Source: Saprospiraceae bacterium
GTDB lineage: Bacteria > Bacteroidota > Bacteroidia > Chitinophagales > Saprospiraceae
DNA length: 35,618 bases
Direction of reading: 5' to 3'
Assembly: GCA_016787415.1 (NCBI GenBank)
Contig: JAEUUT010000102.1
Coordinates: 1-35,618, forward strand
The number at the start of each line of letters is the position of its first letter. Positions within the stretch are counted from its first letter, which is position 1. The notes beneath the pieces were generated by a model, which had not been told where the DNA came from, searched no databases, and saw only the letters and a list, made by a program, of their open reading frames with translations. A program made the position numbers and the translations under genes. Shown here in pieces: positions 8,828 to 16,967 of the stretch.

Positions 8828-10723
8828 ATGCGCAACCTTCTTTTATTATTCGGTCTGTTATTTGTTTTTTCCTGTAAAAACTATTGGGGCAATCCCTATA
8901 AAACGGCCCTTGCGCCGCGCGTAGTGCCTGTTTCAAACAGTTCTCTTCGGCTGGAACCTGCATTCTGGTGGGCAGGTATGCAACATCGGCAAGTTGAAAT
9001 TCTGGCGCACCGAGACAGCATTGCCAATTATACTGTACACCTGGGTGCTGCTCATGGCGTAAAATTATGGAAGGTTGAAAAAGGAGACAGCCCCAACTAC
9101 CTGTTTATTACACTTGATATTTCGGAAAAAGCGCCTGCTCCACAGCGCGTACCCATTGTTTTTACAAAAAACGGGCGGGTTTTTACGGCAGAATTTCCTG
9201 TTTTGAACAGAAATATGTCTCCCAAAGCACAAGGGATCGACAGCCGCGATGTAGTATATATGCTGATGCCCGATCGTTTTGCAAACGGAAATACAGCCAA
9301 CGACACCGTGGCTGGAATGCTGGAAGGACTGAACAGGAATTCTCCCGATGGGCGGCACGGTGGCGACTTACAGGGCATCCAGGCGAATTTGAACTACCTG
9401 CAAGACCTGGGTATTACTGCATTATGGCTGAACCCCGAACTGGAAAACGACCAGAAAAGCGCCTCCTACCACGGATATGCTGTTACGAATCATTATCGTG
9501 TCGACCGAAGATTCGGCACCAATGAAATGTACCGTGATTTTGTACAAGAGTGCCACCAACGGGGGATGAAAGTAATACGCGACGTAGTGCTCAATCACAT
9601 CGGGAGTAATCATTACTGGATGCATGATTTGCCCACGCACGACTGGGTCAACAAATGGCCAACCTACACGAATACATCGTTTCGCGCGCCAACTGTTCTC
9701 GACCCGTATGCTTCCGAGTACGACAAAAAGCATTTCAACGACGGCTGGTTTGATGTGGAAATGCCCGATCTTAATCAGCGAAATCCACACCTTGCCACTT
9801 ATCTCATCCAGCAGGCGATCTGGTGGGTGGAATATGCCGGAATCGACGGCTTCCGAATAGATACCTACACCTATTCCGATCAGGAATTTATGAGTAAGTG
9901 GTGCGATGAAGTTCGAAAAGAATACCCAAACTTGGGCATGTTTGGAGAAATATGGGAGCAAGGGGTTGTGGTACAGGGCTTTTTTGCGGACAACCAGCCG
10001 ATGAGCCGCGCCCGTTTCGATTCCAATTTACCAGGCGTCATTGATTTTCAGATGTGTTTTGCTATCCAGGAAGCCCTCACAAAAGGCCCGGGCTGGCAAG
10101 ACGGCGTTGCAAAAATCTATTACACCCTTGCGCAGGATTACTTTTATCAGGATCCGCTTAAAAACCTCGTATTCCTGGACAACCACGATATGACGCGCTT
10201 TTTCACCGTGGTGAAGGAAGACCTGAACAAGTATAAAAGCGGCATGGCGCTACTGCTCACTACACGTGGAATTCCGCAGATGTATTATGGCACTGAACTG
10301 TTATTTACAGGCGATGGACGGCCAAGTTGGGGCACTTTCCGCAATGATTTTCCGGGCGGCTGGCCGGGCGACAGTGCCAACAAGTTTACAGAATTGGGCC
10401 GTACGGCCACCGAACAACAGGCTTTCCAGTTTGCCCGTACGCTGATTCGCTATCGCAACGCTACACCCGCCCTGCAAACGGGTAAATTGATGCAATTCGC
10501 GCCCACAGACGGCGTCTATACCTTTTTCAGGTACGATGATGCCAAAACCGTTATGGTTGTCATCAATACGTCCAGTCATGATAAAATCATCGATACCAGG
10601 CGTTATGAAGAACGGATGCAGGGATTCAGCCGAGGAAAAAACGTCGTCACAGGCGAACTTATGTCCAATATTTCGACGCTGACAGTAGAAAAAAATGCGC
10701 CGCTGATACTGGAATTGCAGTAG
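8828..10723 (+). CDS. GH13 alpha-amylase family lipoprotein (SusA-like neopullulanase/cyclomaltodextrinase)
   Basis: The ATG at 8828 is chosen because it begins a lipoprotein signal (MRNLLLLFGLLFVFSC, lipidated Cys at 16); an upstream in-frame ATG at 8711 overlaps the previous gene and has no such signal. The protein has 631 residues. Residues about 30-130 form a beta-rich N-terminal domain of the cyclomaltodextrinase type, followed by the GH13 barrel (VVYMLMPDRFANGN, HGGDLQGI, LNPELEND). The catalytic residues are Asp345 (GFRIDTYTY), Glu374 (GEIWEQ) and Asp454 (LDNHDMTRFF). A short C-terminal beta domain ends in NAPLILELQ. Such enzymes cut starch or cyclodextrin to maltose and panose at the cell envelope. 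It follows an SLC45-like importer, but no SusC/SusD pair is in view. It is convergent with the next gene, only 9 bp between stops. Confidence 0.9.
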   Translation: MRNLLLLFGLLFVFSCKNYWGNPYKTALAPRVVPVSNSSLRLEPAFWWAGMQHRQVEILAHRDSIANYTVHLGAAHGVKLWKVEKGDSPNYLFITLDISEKAPAPQRVPIVFTKNGRVFTAEFPVLNRNMSPKAQGIDSRDVVYMLMPDRFANGNTANDTVAGMLEGLNRNSPDGRHGGDLQGIQANLNYLQDLGITALWLNPELENDQKSASYHGYAVTNHYRVDRRFGTNEMYRDFVQECHQRGMKVIRDVVLNHIGSNHYWMHDLPTHDWVNKWPTYTNTSFRAPTVLDPYASEYDKKHFNDGWFDVEMPDLNQRNPHLATYLIQQAIWWVEYAGIDGFRIDTYTYSDQEFMSKWCDEVRKEYPNLGMFGEIWEQGVVVQGFFADNQPMSRARFDSNLPGVIDFQMCFAIQEALTKGPGWQDGVAKIYYTLAQDYFYQDPLKNLVFLDNHDMTRFFTVVKEDLNKYKSGMALLLTTRGIPQMYYGTELLFTGDGRPSWGTFRNDFPGGWPGDSANKFTELGRTATEQQAFQFARTLIRYRNATPALQTGKLMQFAPTDGVYTFFRYDDAKTVMVVINTSSHDKIIDTRRYEERMQGFSRGKNVVTGELMSNISTLTVEKNAPLILELQ

Positions 10724-10732
10724 CGACGTGGT

Positions 10733-12955
10733 TTACCTGCCGTTTCTATTTACGGCAGTTGCGCTTGCCTGTTGCGTCGAAAACATATACACGTCCTGGA
10801 TATTCACATGGGGCGGTCGGCTGGCCATGTAAAAAATGGCATCGGCGACATCGCGGGCGGTAAGCGGCTGAAAATCATTGTAGATTTTGGCGCGTTCTGC
10901 ATCGCCATCGAAGCGATTAATCGCAAATTCCGTTTCTTCCACATGCCCCGGGCTCACCTGACTCACCCGGATATTGTACGTAAACAGGTCATAACGCATG
11001 GCCCGCGTGAGGGCGTCGACAGCGGCTTTGCTGGCACAATACACGTTGCCGTTCGGGTAAATCTCCTTTCCGGCAATACTGCCCACATTGATAATATGTC
11101 CGCTGCGCCGCTGCACCATGCCTTGTGCCACAATGCGGGTGACGTACACGAGCCCTTTGACATTGGTATCAATCATTGTATCCCAATGTGACAGGCTGCC
11201 TTCATGTATAGGAGAAAAACCTTTGGCAAGTCCGGCATTGTTAATCAGGACATCGATATTTTGAAACGCTTCCGGCAGGCTGGTTAGTGCTGCTTCTACA
11301 GCGCCGGAATCGCGCACGTCGAACGGCAGCAAAAGAATATCGCTACCAAACTCGCTTTCCAGGCTGTTTTTTAATGCAACCAGTCTTTCCACACGCCTTC
11401 CGGTAAGGATAAGCCTGTATCCGTTGCGGGCAAACAACTCTGCCGTTGCTTTGCCTATGCCGGAGGTCGCGCCCGTAATCAGAACAAGCGGAGCAGCCGG
11501 TTTTTCTTCAGCAGGCACTTCCGGCGTTGCGACTTCGACAGGCGTAGGTACTGGCTCCGGTTCCTGAATCGTTACAGGTACAACTTCGGGTTGTGGAGGC
11601 AAAAAGAGTCGATCATTTTCAGTACTACGAAGCGTTTCATCAATAGAAGAAGCACGATCATACCACGTTTTGGCTTCGGCAGGTGCGCCATTCTGCAAAC
11701 TGTGCTGTGCCAATGCCATCATCACAGGAGCATCTAATGGATTGGTTTCCAGTGCTTTGTTGAGGTAATGGACGGCTGTTTCGCGGTAATCCTGCAGATG
11801 TTCAGACGTCATCAGTCCCAATTTGCGATATATCCCTGAAAAATCAGGGTCGAGTTCCACGACACGATCCCAGCAGTATTTCGCAAACAGGTAATCTCCT
11901 TTTCCGGCAGCCATATCGCCCATCAGGTCGTATGATTTTGCCTCGTTGGAATTGTCTGCCGGTGTAGCAGTGTGGTTAGCAGCAGGCGTCTCTTCCACAG
12001 GTTGTTCCGCGACTTGAAAATGGGAGCGAACTGCTTTATTCTCAGCAGCAAGTCGTTCATTATCAGGATATTGTTCAGCAGCCAGTTGCATTAGTTCCAG
12101 GCCGCGTTCTACATATCCTTTGTCGAGCCAAAAGTGGGCATCTCGAATAGCCTGTTCCACTTCTGCATCCTGATTTTCTGCGGGCGACTCCTCCACTGAC
12201 ATGGGTTTAGTGGCTTGCATAATTTCCGGAACTGGTTCCGGTTCTGGCAGCAGCGTTTCGACAGGCGAAAGTTCCGGTGTTTCCAGCGGTTCCGGCGCCA
12301 GCAACCCGCTGGACAAAGGCATTTCAGGAAGGTGGGGAGGTTCTACAATCTGTTGGTTTTCACCCGACTGTGCCACGAGTCGGCGATATTGCCCGTGCCA
12401 GTCGGAAAGTCCGAACCGGACAAAGAAAATAACATAATCGTCTGATTCCAGTTGTTCTCTTGTTACATAACTCCGATCGCGCACGAGGCTGATAAAATCG
12501 CCTACCTGATTGGCAATGGTGCGCACGGCATCCAGTTCTGCTTCAAAAACCTGTTTTTCAATACCCTCTGCCTGTTGATACTGCGCACTGATGTCGAGCC
12601 AGGCATTTTGCCAGAAATTCATGTATTGCAGGGCATTGACCATGCGGTCGATATGCGTTTCCACCTTTTGCCCTTGTTCGTTTACACCATCAGCGACGAC
12701 AAAAAGCAGGGGGTGCTGCTGCGGAATGGATTGTATGGCCGACAACATGCCCGTCATGCAGGCGCGGTCTTTCAGGAAGTTATCGGTAATCAAAATCAGC
12801 GCAGGTTCGCCCGAGCCTGCTATATGACTGGCAAGTTCGCCGGGCAGTCGTTCGCTGGTATGTTCGAAAGGAATTCCGATACGGCTCAATTGTTGGTCAA
12901 TATGACGAGCCAAATCGGCATTGTGGTGGGAGTAGGCAAGGATAATTCGATTCAT
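10733..12955 (-). CDS. Three-part protein: TIR-like domain + TPR region + short-chain dehydrogenase
   Basis: The continuous frame gives 740 residues. Residues 1-90 look like a TIR fold: strand IILAYSHHNADLARHID, strand-helix with ALILITDNFLKDRACMTGML, then HPLLFVVADG. At the C-x-x-E site where NAD-cleaving TIRs carry the catalytic Glu, this protein reads CMTG, so NADase activity is doubtful. Residues 91-210 are helical; about 210-260 and 455-489 are Pro/Glu/Val-rich linkers. Residues 350-450 hold TPR-like helices (ELDPDF, ALETNPLDAPVMMALA). Residues 490-740 are a full SDR: TGATSGIG, NNAG, Ser626, Tyr639 and Lys643 (YCASK), resembling YdfG-type NADP-dependent 3-hydroxy acid dehydrogenases. No signal peptide is seen. 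It lies 6 bp after the TlpA-like gene. The TIR call is from motif shape; the SDR call is firm; the joint role is unknown. Confidence 0.8.
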   Translation of the reverse strand: MNRIILAYSHHNADLARHIDQQLSRIGIPFEHTSERLPGELASHIAGSGEPALILITDNFLKDRACMTGMLSAIQSIPQQHPLLFVVADGVNEQGQKVETHIDRMVNALQYMNFWQNAWLDISAQYQQAEGIEKQVFEAELDAVRTIANQVGDFISLVRDRSYVTREQLESDDYVIFFVRFGLSDWHGQYRRLVAQSGENQQIVEPPHLPEMPLSSGLLAPEPLETPELSPVETLLPEPEPVPEIMQATKPMSVEESPAENQDAEVEQAIRDAHFWLDKGYVERGLELMQLAAEQYPDNERLAAENKAVRSHFQVAEQPVEETPAANHTATPADNSNEAKSYDLMGDMAAGKGDYLFAKYCWDRVVELDPDFSGIYRKLGLMTSEHLQDYRETAVHYLNKALETNPLDAPVMMALAQHSLQNGAPAEAKTWYDRASSIDETLRSTENDRLFLPPQPEVVPVTIQEPEPVPTPVEVATPEVPAEEKPAAPLVLITGATSGIGKATAELFARNGYRLILTGRRVERLVALKNSLESEFGSDILLLPFDVRDSGAVEAALTSLPEAFQNIDVLINNAGLAKGFSPIHEGSLSHWDTMIDTNVKGLVYVTRIVAQGMVQRRSGHIINVGSIAGKEIYPNGNVYCASKAAVDALTRAMRYDLFTYNIRVSQVSPGHVEETEFAINRFDGDAERAKIYNDFQPLTARDVADAIFYMASRPPHVNIQDVYMFSTQQASATAVNRNGR

Positions 12956-12961
12956 TTGTTC

Positions 12962-14287
12962 TTAGCGCAAGGCCTGGATGAGACTGGTAAATTCTTGTTT
13001 AAAATCAGCGTAATTGGAAGTAGCCGGCCCATCGAACCCTGTGTGAACCAGTTTTACCTGGCCTTTTTTATCAATGACAATCAGGGTAGGGAATGCAAGC
13101 ACACGGTCGAGCGCTGGAAAGAAACTGGCTGCCGATGCTTTATCCGATTTTCCGGCGTATGCTATTTCAAATGGTATGCCCAATTTCTTTTTGTAGTTCA
13201 AAAGATGCTGATTTATCTGCGAAGTGTCTTTATTTCGTTCGAAAGCAAATGCAACAACAGACATGTCGGCAGCCAAATCTGGATGTTCCTGGACGAATTC
13301 GCGGAGAAAAACCTGTTCGTCCCGGCAATTTGGACACCAGGTACCCATGACGGTAAAAACCTTTATTTTATTGTCAAAAGTAGCAGAAGGATACTGGAGT
13401 TTTTTCCCTTCAGGGGTAGTCACTGAGAATTCTATGTTGGCTCCTTTCTTCAACTGAACCAGCGAATCTGCATTGGAAAGTTTGAAATTCGGATCTTTCC
13501 AGGCTGTCCACAGGCTTTGGTAGCGATGCCCGGAACGAAATTCTCCTAAAAGCGTATCGTTTCGAATACTGCCATTAAAAAGATAGGCGTGGGCGCCGTC
13601 GAAACACGACAAATAAAACTTGCGCCCCTGTACAGTGCCTTCCAAAAAACGGTAGTCGCCGGTTTCAGTGCGGAATGTGCCTTCGAGGTGATTGCCGTTT
13701 TGCTTGAATTCACCAATGGCTTTTTCCTGGTCTTCGGTGTTCCCTTCCTCTCCAAAAATGGCGGCCCAGTTGCCACTAATGTCCCGCAAGGGTTTTTCCT
13801 GCAAAGAGGTAAATCGATATCCTCTTCCTGCATGCGCATAAAACGGAATACGATAATCTTCCTTGGTGGTAACGATCCATTCGCCCTGCATAACCCCGCC
13901 ACGTATTTCCGCATGGATATAGGATTGATATTCCGGAAACCACACATTCATGGTGTCGCGTGCCTGACTTCGGTCGCGGCCGTATTGAATACTGTCTAGC
14001 CGAATGCGCTCCTGGCCGTTGATTATTTCAATAAAAAAGCGCTCGTTGTCCAGGTATGTCACCTCAAAATTGAAAGGCAATTCACCGGGTTTGAATTGAT
14101 CATACAGGATAATGACGGTGTCTTTGTCATTTACCGGAATTCGGTATTTCTCCAGTTCCAGTACGCCACGCCAGGCGCCGGGCGCTACGCGTGTGAAAGC
14201 CGTGTCGGTAGTCACACAGGCGTTGAAAAGCAAAATGGAAAAGAGGAATAAAAAACTGTTAATCAGTATTTTGTACATGGTATTCAC
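12962..14287 (-). CDS. TlpA-like thioredoxin-fold lipoprotein
   Basis: The protein has 441 residues. A lipoprotein signal (ILINSFLFLFSILLFNAC, Cys24) places it on the periplasmic side of a membrane. Residues 35-280 are beta-rich with repeated 'G.W...' strands (GAWRGVLELE, GEWIVTTKEDYRIPFYA, SGNWAAIFGEEG, GTFRTETGDYRFLEGTVQG), a Bacteroidota-specific N-terminal region. Residues 300-441 are a thioredoxin-like domain with WCPNC at 317-321, then a cis-Pro region (AFPTLIVIDKKGQ). TlpA/ResA-type proteins reduce or exchange disulfides outside the cytoplasm. The ATG at 14287 (or 14278) is used. It is the first gene of a likely two-gene unit with the TIR-TPR-SDR gene, a surprising pair since one is exported and the other looks cytoplasmic. 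Confidence 0.88.
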   Translation of the reverse strand: MNTMYKILINSFLFLFSILLFNACVTTDTAFTRVAPGAWRGVLELEKYRIPVNDKDTVIILYDQFKPGELPFNFEVTYLDNERFFIEIINGQERIRLDSIQYGRDRSQARDTMNVWFPEYQSYIHAEIRGGVMQGEWIVTTKEDYRIPFYAHAGRGYRFTSLQEKPLRDISGNWAAIFGEEGNTEDQEKAIGEFKQNGNHLEGTFRTETGDYRFLEGTVQGRKFYLSCFDGAHAYLFNGSIRNDTLLGEFRSGHRYQSLWTAWKDPNFKLSNADSLVQLKKGANIEFSVTTPEGKKLQYPSATFDNKIKVFTVMGTWCPNCRDEQVFLREFVQEHPDLAADMSVVAFAFERNKDTSQINQHLLNYKKKLGIPFEIAYAGKSDKASAASFFPALDRVLAFPTLIVIDKKGQVKLVHTGFDGPATSNYADFKQEFTSLIQALR

Positions 14288-14318
14288 GAATGAGGGAAGC
14301 CCTGCTTTGAAGAAATTG

Positions 14319-14326
14319 CAAAAGTA
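14319..14326 (-). promoter_or_regulatory. Possible -7 element for the TlpA-like gene
   Basis: On the minus strand this reads TACTTTTG, an exact TAnnTTTG match, 32 bp before the start at 14287. The nearest TTG upstream (14356-14354) is 27 bp away, longer than the usual 17-23. Confidence 0.4.
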
Positions 14327-14375
14327 ACGCAGTTATTGGAACCGCGAAAACCACAAATACATGGCAAAGGTTGCA

Positions 14376-14422
14376 AAATCAAAAGAAAAGCCCGGAAAGC
14401 GTTCAATAACGACTTTCCAGGC
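14376..14422 (-). terminator. Rho-independent-like terminator after the small unit
   Basis: Read on the minus strand, arms 14422-14413 and 14399-14390 pair over 10 bp (one G-U) around a 13-nt loop, followed by TTTTCTTTTGATTTT-like sequence (14389-14376). It lies between the tiny reading frame at 14458-14544 and the TlpA promoter, so it would end a short transcript from that region. Confidence 0.6.
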
Positions 14423-14457
14423 AGTACCGTTTAGACAGTTTCATTGTCGGTGGGACA

Positions 14458-14544
14458 TCAAGAGCGCCGGGTCAGCGCGTTGGACAGGGTGATAAGGCCG
14501 CTTCCCAGCAGGAAAAGCCCCATCATGACACCAAGGATTAGCAT
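14458..14544 (-). CDS. Possible 28-residue membrane peptide
   Basis: The reading frame starts with ATG at 14544 and ends with TGA at 14458-14460. It encodes a strongly hydrophobic stretch (MLILGVMMGLFLLGSGLITL) followed by a polar, positively charged tail (SNALTRRS), the layout of single-span small membrane proteins with the tail inside. It lies in a 408-bp region (14288-14695) otherwise free of genes, and a minus-strand terminator hairpin follows 36 bp after its stop. No Shine-Dalgarno or clear promoter is visible; the nearest -7-like match (14600-14593) has one mismatch and no -33. No known family is recognised. It could instead be an unstructured part of a small RNA. Confidence 0.35.
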   Translation of the reverse strand: MLILGVMMGLFLLGSGLITLSNALTRRS

Positions 14545-14661
14545 AGATTAAACCAGATGTGAGGGTGAAAAAATAGTACGCCCTCTCATTTTCAAGAATA
14601 ATGCCAAGTCAGCATTTTGTAAGAATTGGAAAACCTTCCACACCACTGAACAAAAATGCCT

Positions 14662-14669
14662 TATTTTTG
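14662..14669 (+). promoter_or_regulatory. Possible -7 element for the PspC gene
   Basis: TATTTTTG matches TAnnTTTG exactly, 26 bp before the PspC start. It forms the right half of a 7-bp inverted repeat (14651-14657 with 14663-14669). The nearest TTG upstream is 33 bp away. Confidence 0.4.
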
Positions 14670-14695
14670 TCTGGTCTTTTCTAAACGAAACACTT

Positions 14696-14917
14696 ATGTT
14701 ACAAAACTGGCTTAAAGACCTGGTAGAACGACATGCATTTGGCGCTTGTCAGTATCTTGGTGAAAAGATGGACCTGGCGCCGGCAGTGGTACGCAAGTAT
14801 TTTATTTACACCTCTTTTATCGGAATGGGCTCCCCGCTCATTGTCTATCTTTTTGTGGCCTTTTGGGTCAACATTCGCCGCTACATTCGTCGGGGGAAAA
14901 ATGTAATCTGGAATTAA
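14696..14917 (+). CDS. PspC domain small membrane protein
   Basis: This 73-residue protein has the PspC layout: an amphipathic start, then FGACQYLGEKMDLAPAVVRK (residues 15-34), matching the family pattern 'GVC.glaeyfgid...vR', then one hydrophobic segment (YFIYTSFIGMGSPLIVYLFVAFW), ending with a basic tail (RRYIRRGKN). In Enterobacteria PspC senses envelope stress; the short Bacteroidota versions, usually encoded alone, have no demonstrated role. It is convergent with pyrF: the stops are 3 bp apart. A -7-like element lies 26 bp upstream. The family is reasonably sure, the function is not. Confidence 0.8.
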   Translation: MLQNWLKDLVERHAFGACQYLGEKMDLAPAVVRKYFIYTSFIGMGSPLIVYLFVAFWVNIRRYIRRGKNVIWN

Positions 14918-14920
14918 CTC

Positions 14921-15748
14921 CTACAGTTCCCCGTATCGCTCCTTCATTATTAGTTTCATATCTGCCTGTAAAAGCAGTGCCTCATCGTGCGCACGTTCGG
15001 CAAAATCTTCACCATCTGAAGCATACAGGATACTGCGGGAGGCATTTACAAGCAACCCACAATCATCATTGAGGCCGTGCCGGCAAATGGCATGGAGGTC
15101 GCCCCCTTGCGCGCCCACACCTGGTACGAGCAGGAAATGGTTGGGAACAATCTCCCGGATGCGTTCAAAAGCAGTGGGGTGGGTGGCGCCCGTCACAAAC
15201 ATGATGTTTTCAGGAGTGCCCCAGGTTTGTACCGTTCGAAGCACTTTTTCCCATAATTCCTCTCCGGAAGAAGCCTGGCGATCGAGTTGAAAATCGGCGC
15301 TGCCGTGGTTGGAGGTGAGTGCGAGCACAATAGCCCATTTTTCCCTGAAATCCAGGAATGGTGTTACGCTGTCCTTGCCCATGTAAGGTGCTACGGTCAC
15401 GGCGTCGCAATTCAGGATTCTGAAAAACGCCTCAGCATACTTTCTGCTGGTATTTCCAATATCGCCCCTTTTGGCATCGGCAATGATAAAGTGCTCATTA
15501 CCAATGTATTCGACTGTGCGGGCAAAGGTGTGCCAGCCTTCAGGGCCAAGCGCCTCATAAAATGCAAGGTTGGGCTTGTAGGCTACACACAGGTGTCGGG
15601 TAGCGTCGATGATGCGGCGGTTGAACTCAAAAACGGGGTCGGCTTCGTCCTGTAGATGGGTGGGAATTTTTGACAGTTCGGTGTCGAGGCCGATGCAGAG
15701 AAATGATTTTTTGCGGAATATTTCGGCAATGAGAGCGGCGCGGTTCAT
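14921..15748 (-). CDS. pyrF: Orotidine-5'-phosphate decarboxylase
   Basis: This cytoplasmic enzyme makes UMP from OMP, the last step of de novo pyrimidine synthesis. The 275 residues fit the longer (type 2) bacterial/mycobacterial-like form. The motif [11 protein letters not shown] at 90-100 carries the catalytic Asp91-Lys93-Asp96 set, [12 protein letters not shown] at 17-26 binds the ribose-phosphate, and PGVGAQGGD near 230 is the phosphate gate. It is the last gene of a minus-strand run dnaG-anmK-pyrF, 22 bp after anmK. It sits downstream of a cluster for pyrimidine breakdown, so synthesis and degradation genes for pyrimidines are near neighbours, though a shared regulation is not shown. 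Confidence 0.95.
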   Translation of the reverse strand: MNRAALIAEIFRKKSFLCIGLDTELSKIPTHLQDEADPVFEFNRRIIDATRHLCVAYKPNLAFYEALGPEGWHTFARTVEYIGNEHFIIADAKRGDIGNTSRKYAEAFFRILNCDAVTVAPYMGKDSVTPFLDFREKWAIVLALTSNHGSADFQLDRQASSGEELWEKVLRTVQTWGTPENIMFVTGATHPTAFERIREIVPNHFLLVPGVGAQGGDLHAICRHGLNDDCGLLVNASRSILYASDGEDFAERAHDEALLLQADMKLIMKERYGEL

Positions 15749-15770
15749 GCCGCAAAAATAACACGCTGAC

Positions 15771-16967
15771 TCATTCCGGAAAAGAAATTTTACCCATTCC
15801 TACCAATGGCACTCCTCCCAGTTGCAAACCCGGTTTGTACTGGCCGGCCACTGTTTCATTGGCAAGAACTGCGAACAACACGGCTTCTTTAGCGTCGCCA
15901 TCTACACCCAGTACATTCATGGACTGTAGTTTCCAACCGGGTAATAATTCTTTTAAATAACTTACCATCAATGGATTATGTGCGCCGCCACCACTCAGGT
16001 ACATACAGGGCTGGGCGGTTCCTGCCGGCACTTTTTGCACGCTTTCTGCTATGGTTTCGGCGCTCAATCGCGTTAATGTTGCCAGCAAATCATACGGATT
16101 GATATTGCCTTTGGGTAATTGGTGAAGGGCAGCACGCACCCATTCCACCGAAAAAAGTTCAGGCCCAATGGTTTTCGGGAATGGTTTTTCAAAAAATGCT
16201 TCTGATTTGAGCAGGTCGAGCAGCAGCGGATCGACTCGACCATTGGAGGCTATACGTGCATCTTCGTCGTAGGCTACCCCAAACAACTCGCGGGCAAAGG
16301 CATCGATCAGCGTGTTGCCCGGCCCCGTATCTGTGGCGAATGCGCGCGCCGGGTCACCATCTGCGGGCAGGTAAGTGAAATTGGCAATGCCGCCAATATT
16401 GAGCAAAAAACGCTCTTCGCCGGGCTGCGTGAACAACAGGTAGTCTCCATACAAGGCCAGTGGAGCCCCCTCGCCTCCGGCAGCCACGTGTTTTTGCCGG
16501 AAATCCGAAATGGTGATAATTCCTGTGCGCACCGACAAGTGGTCGCCGTCGCCAATCTGAAGGGTGGCATTGGGATATTCCGGCATTCCATGGAAAATAC
16601 ATGGCGCATGAAAAACCGTCTGCCCATGACTTGCCAACAAATCTATTTCCTCAGCCAAAATTTTCTTTTCAATTAAAAACTGATTTACTATCTCTGCATG
16701 TTTTTCTGCTATCAAAGCGTTGAGCAGTGTAAAGTGTTGAAAATCAATTTCTTTTTTTGCAAAGACGCGCCTGATTTCCGATTTGAAATGCTCATCGTAG
16801 GGTAGGGTAGCGAAAGCCTCGACTTCTACCCTGGTTTGTTTCCCTGCGCCAGTAAATCGGCAAAGTACCACATCCAGCCCATCCAGGGAAGTGCCCGACA
16901 TGAGGCCGATGATACGACGAACGGGGCGTTGGCTAATGGCAGCAAGTCGCTGGATGTGTTGTTTCAT
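15771..16967 (-). CDS. anmK: Anhydro-N-acetylmuramic acid kinase
   Basis: This 398-residue cytoplasmic kinase converts 1,6-anhydro-N-acetylmuramic acid, released by cell-wall turnover, to N-acetylmuramic acid 6-phosphate. The family signature [13 protein letters not shown] is at 20-32, followed by [48 protein letters not shown] and [12 protein letters not shown] (ASKHA-fold nucleotide-binding pieces), and [15 protein letters not shown] near the C-terminus. Length is as in E. coli AnmK (about 369) with a short extension. Its start ATG overlaps the dnaG stop by 4 bp, suggesting translational coupling. Confidence 0.96.
   Translation of the reverse strand: MKQHIQRLAAISQRPVRRIIGLMSGTSLDGLDVVLCRFTGAGKQTRVEVEAFATLPYDEHFKSEIRRVFAKKEIDFQHFTLLNALIAEKHAEIVNQFLIEKKILAEEIDLLASHGQTVFHAPCIFHGMPEYPNATLQIGDGDHLSVRTGIITISDFRQKHVAAGGEGAPLALYGDYLLFTQPGEERFLLNIGGIANFTYLPADGDPARAFATDTGPGNTLIDAFARELFGVAYDEDARIASNGRVDPLLLDLLKSEAFFEKPFPKTIGPELFSVEWVRAALHQLPKGNINPYDLLATLTRLSAETIAESVQKVPAGTAQPCMYLSGGGAHNPLMVSYLKELLPGWKLQSMNVLGVDGDAKEAVLFAVLANETVAGQYKPGLQLGGVPLVGMGKISFPE

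Noticed and set aside
10733..12955. TIR-based anti-phage defence gene
   Set aside because: The catalytic Glu position is Gly, no partner such as a cyclase, Argonaute or Thoeris ThsA lies near, and the neighbours are housekeeping-like.
12452..13426. A 324-residue plus-strand frame spanning the TlpA/TIR-SDR junction
   Set aside because: It crosses two genes with clear signatures on the other strand and has no motif of its own.
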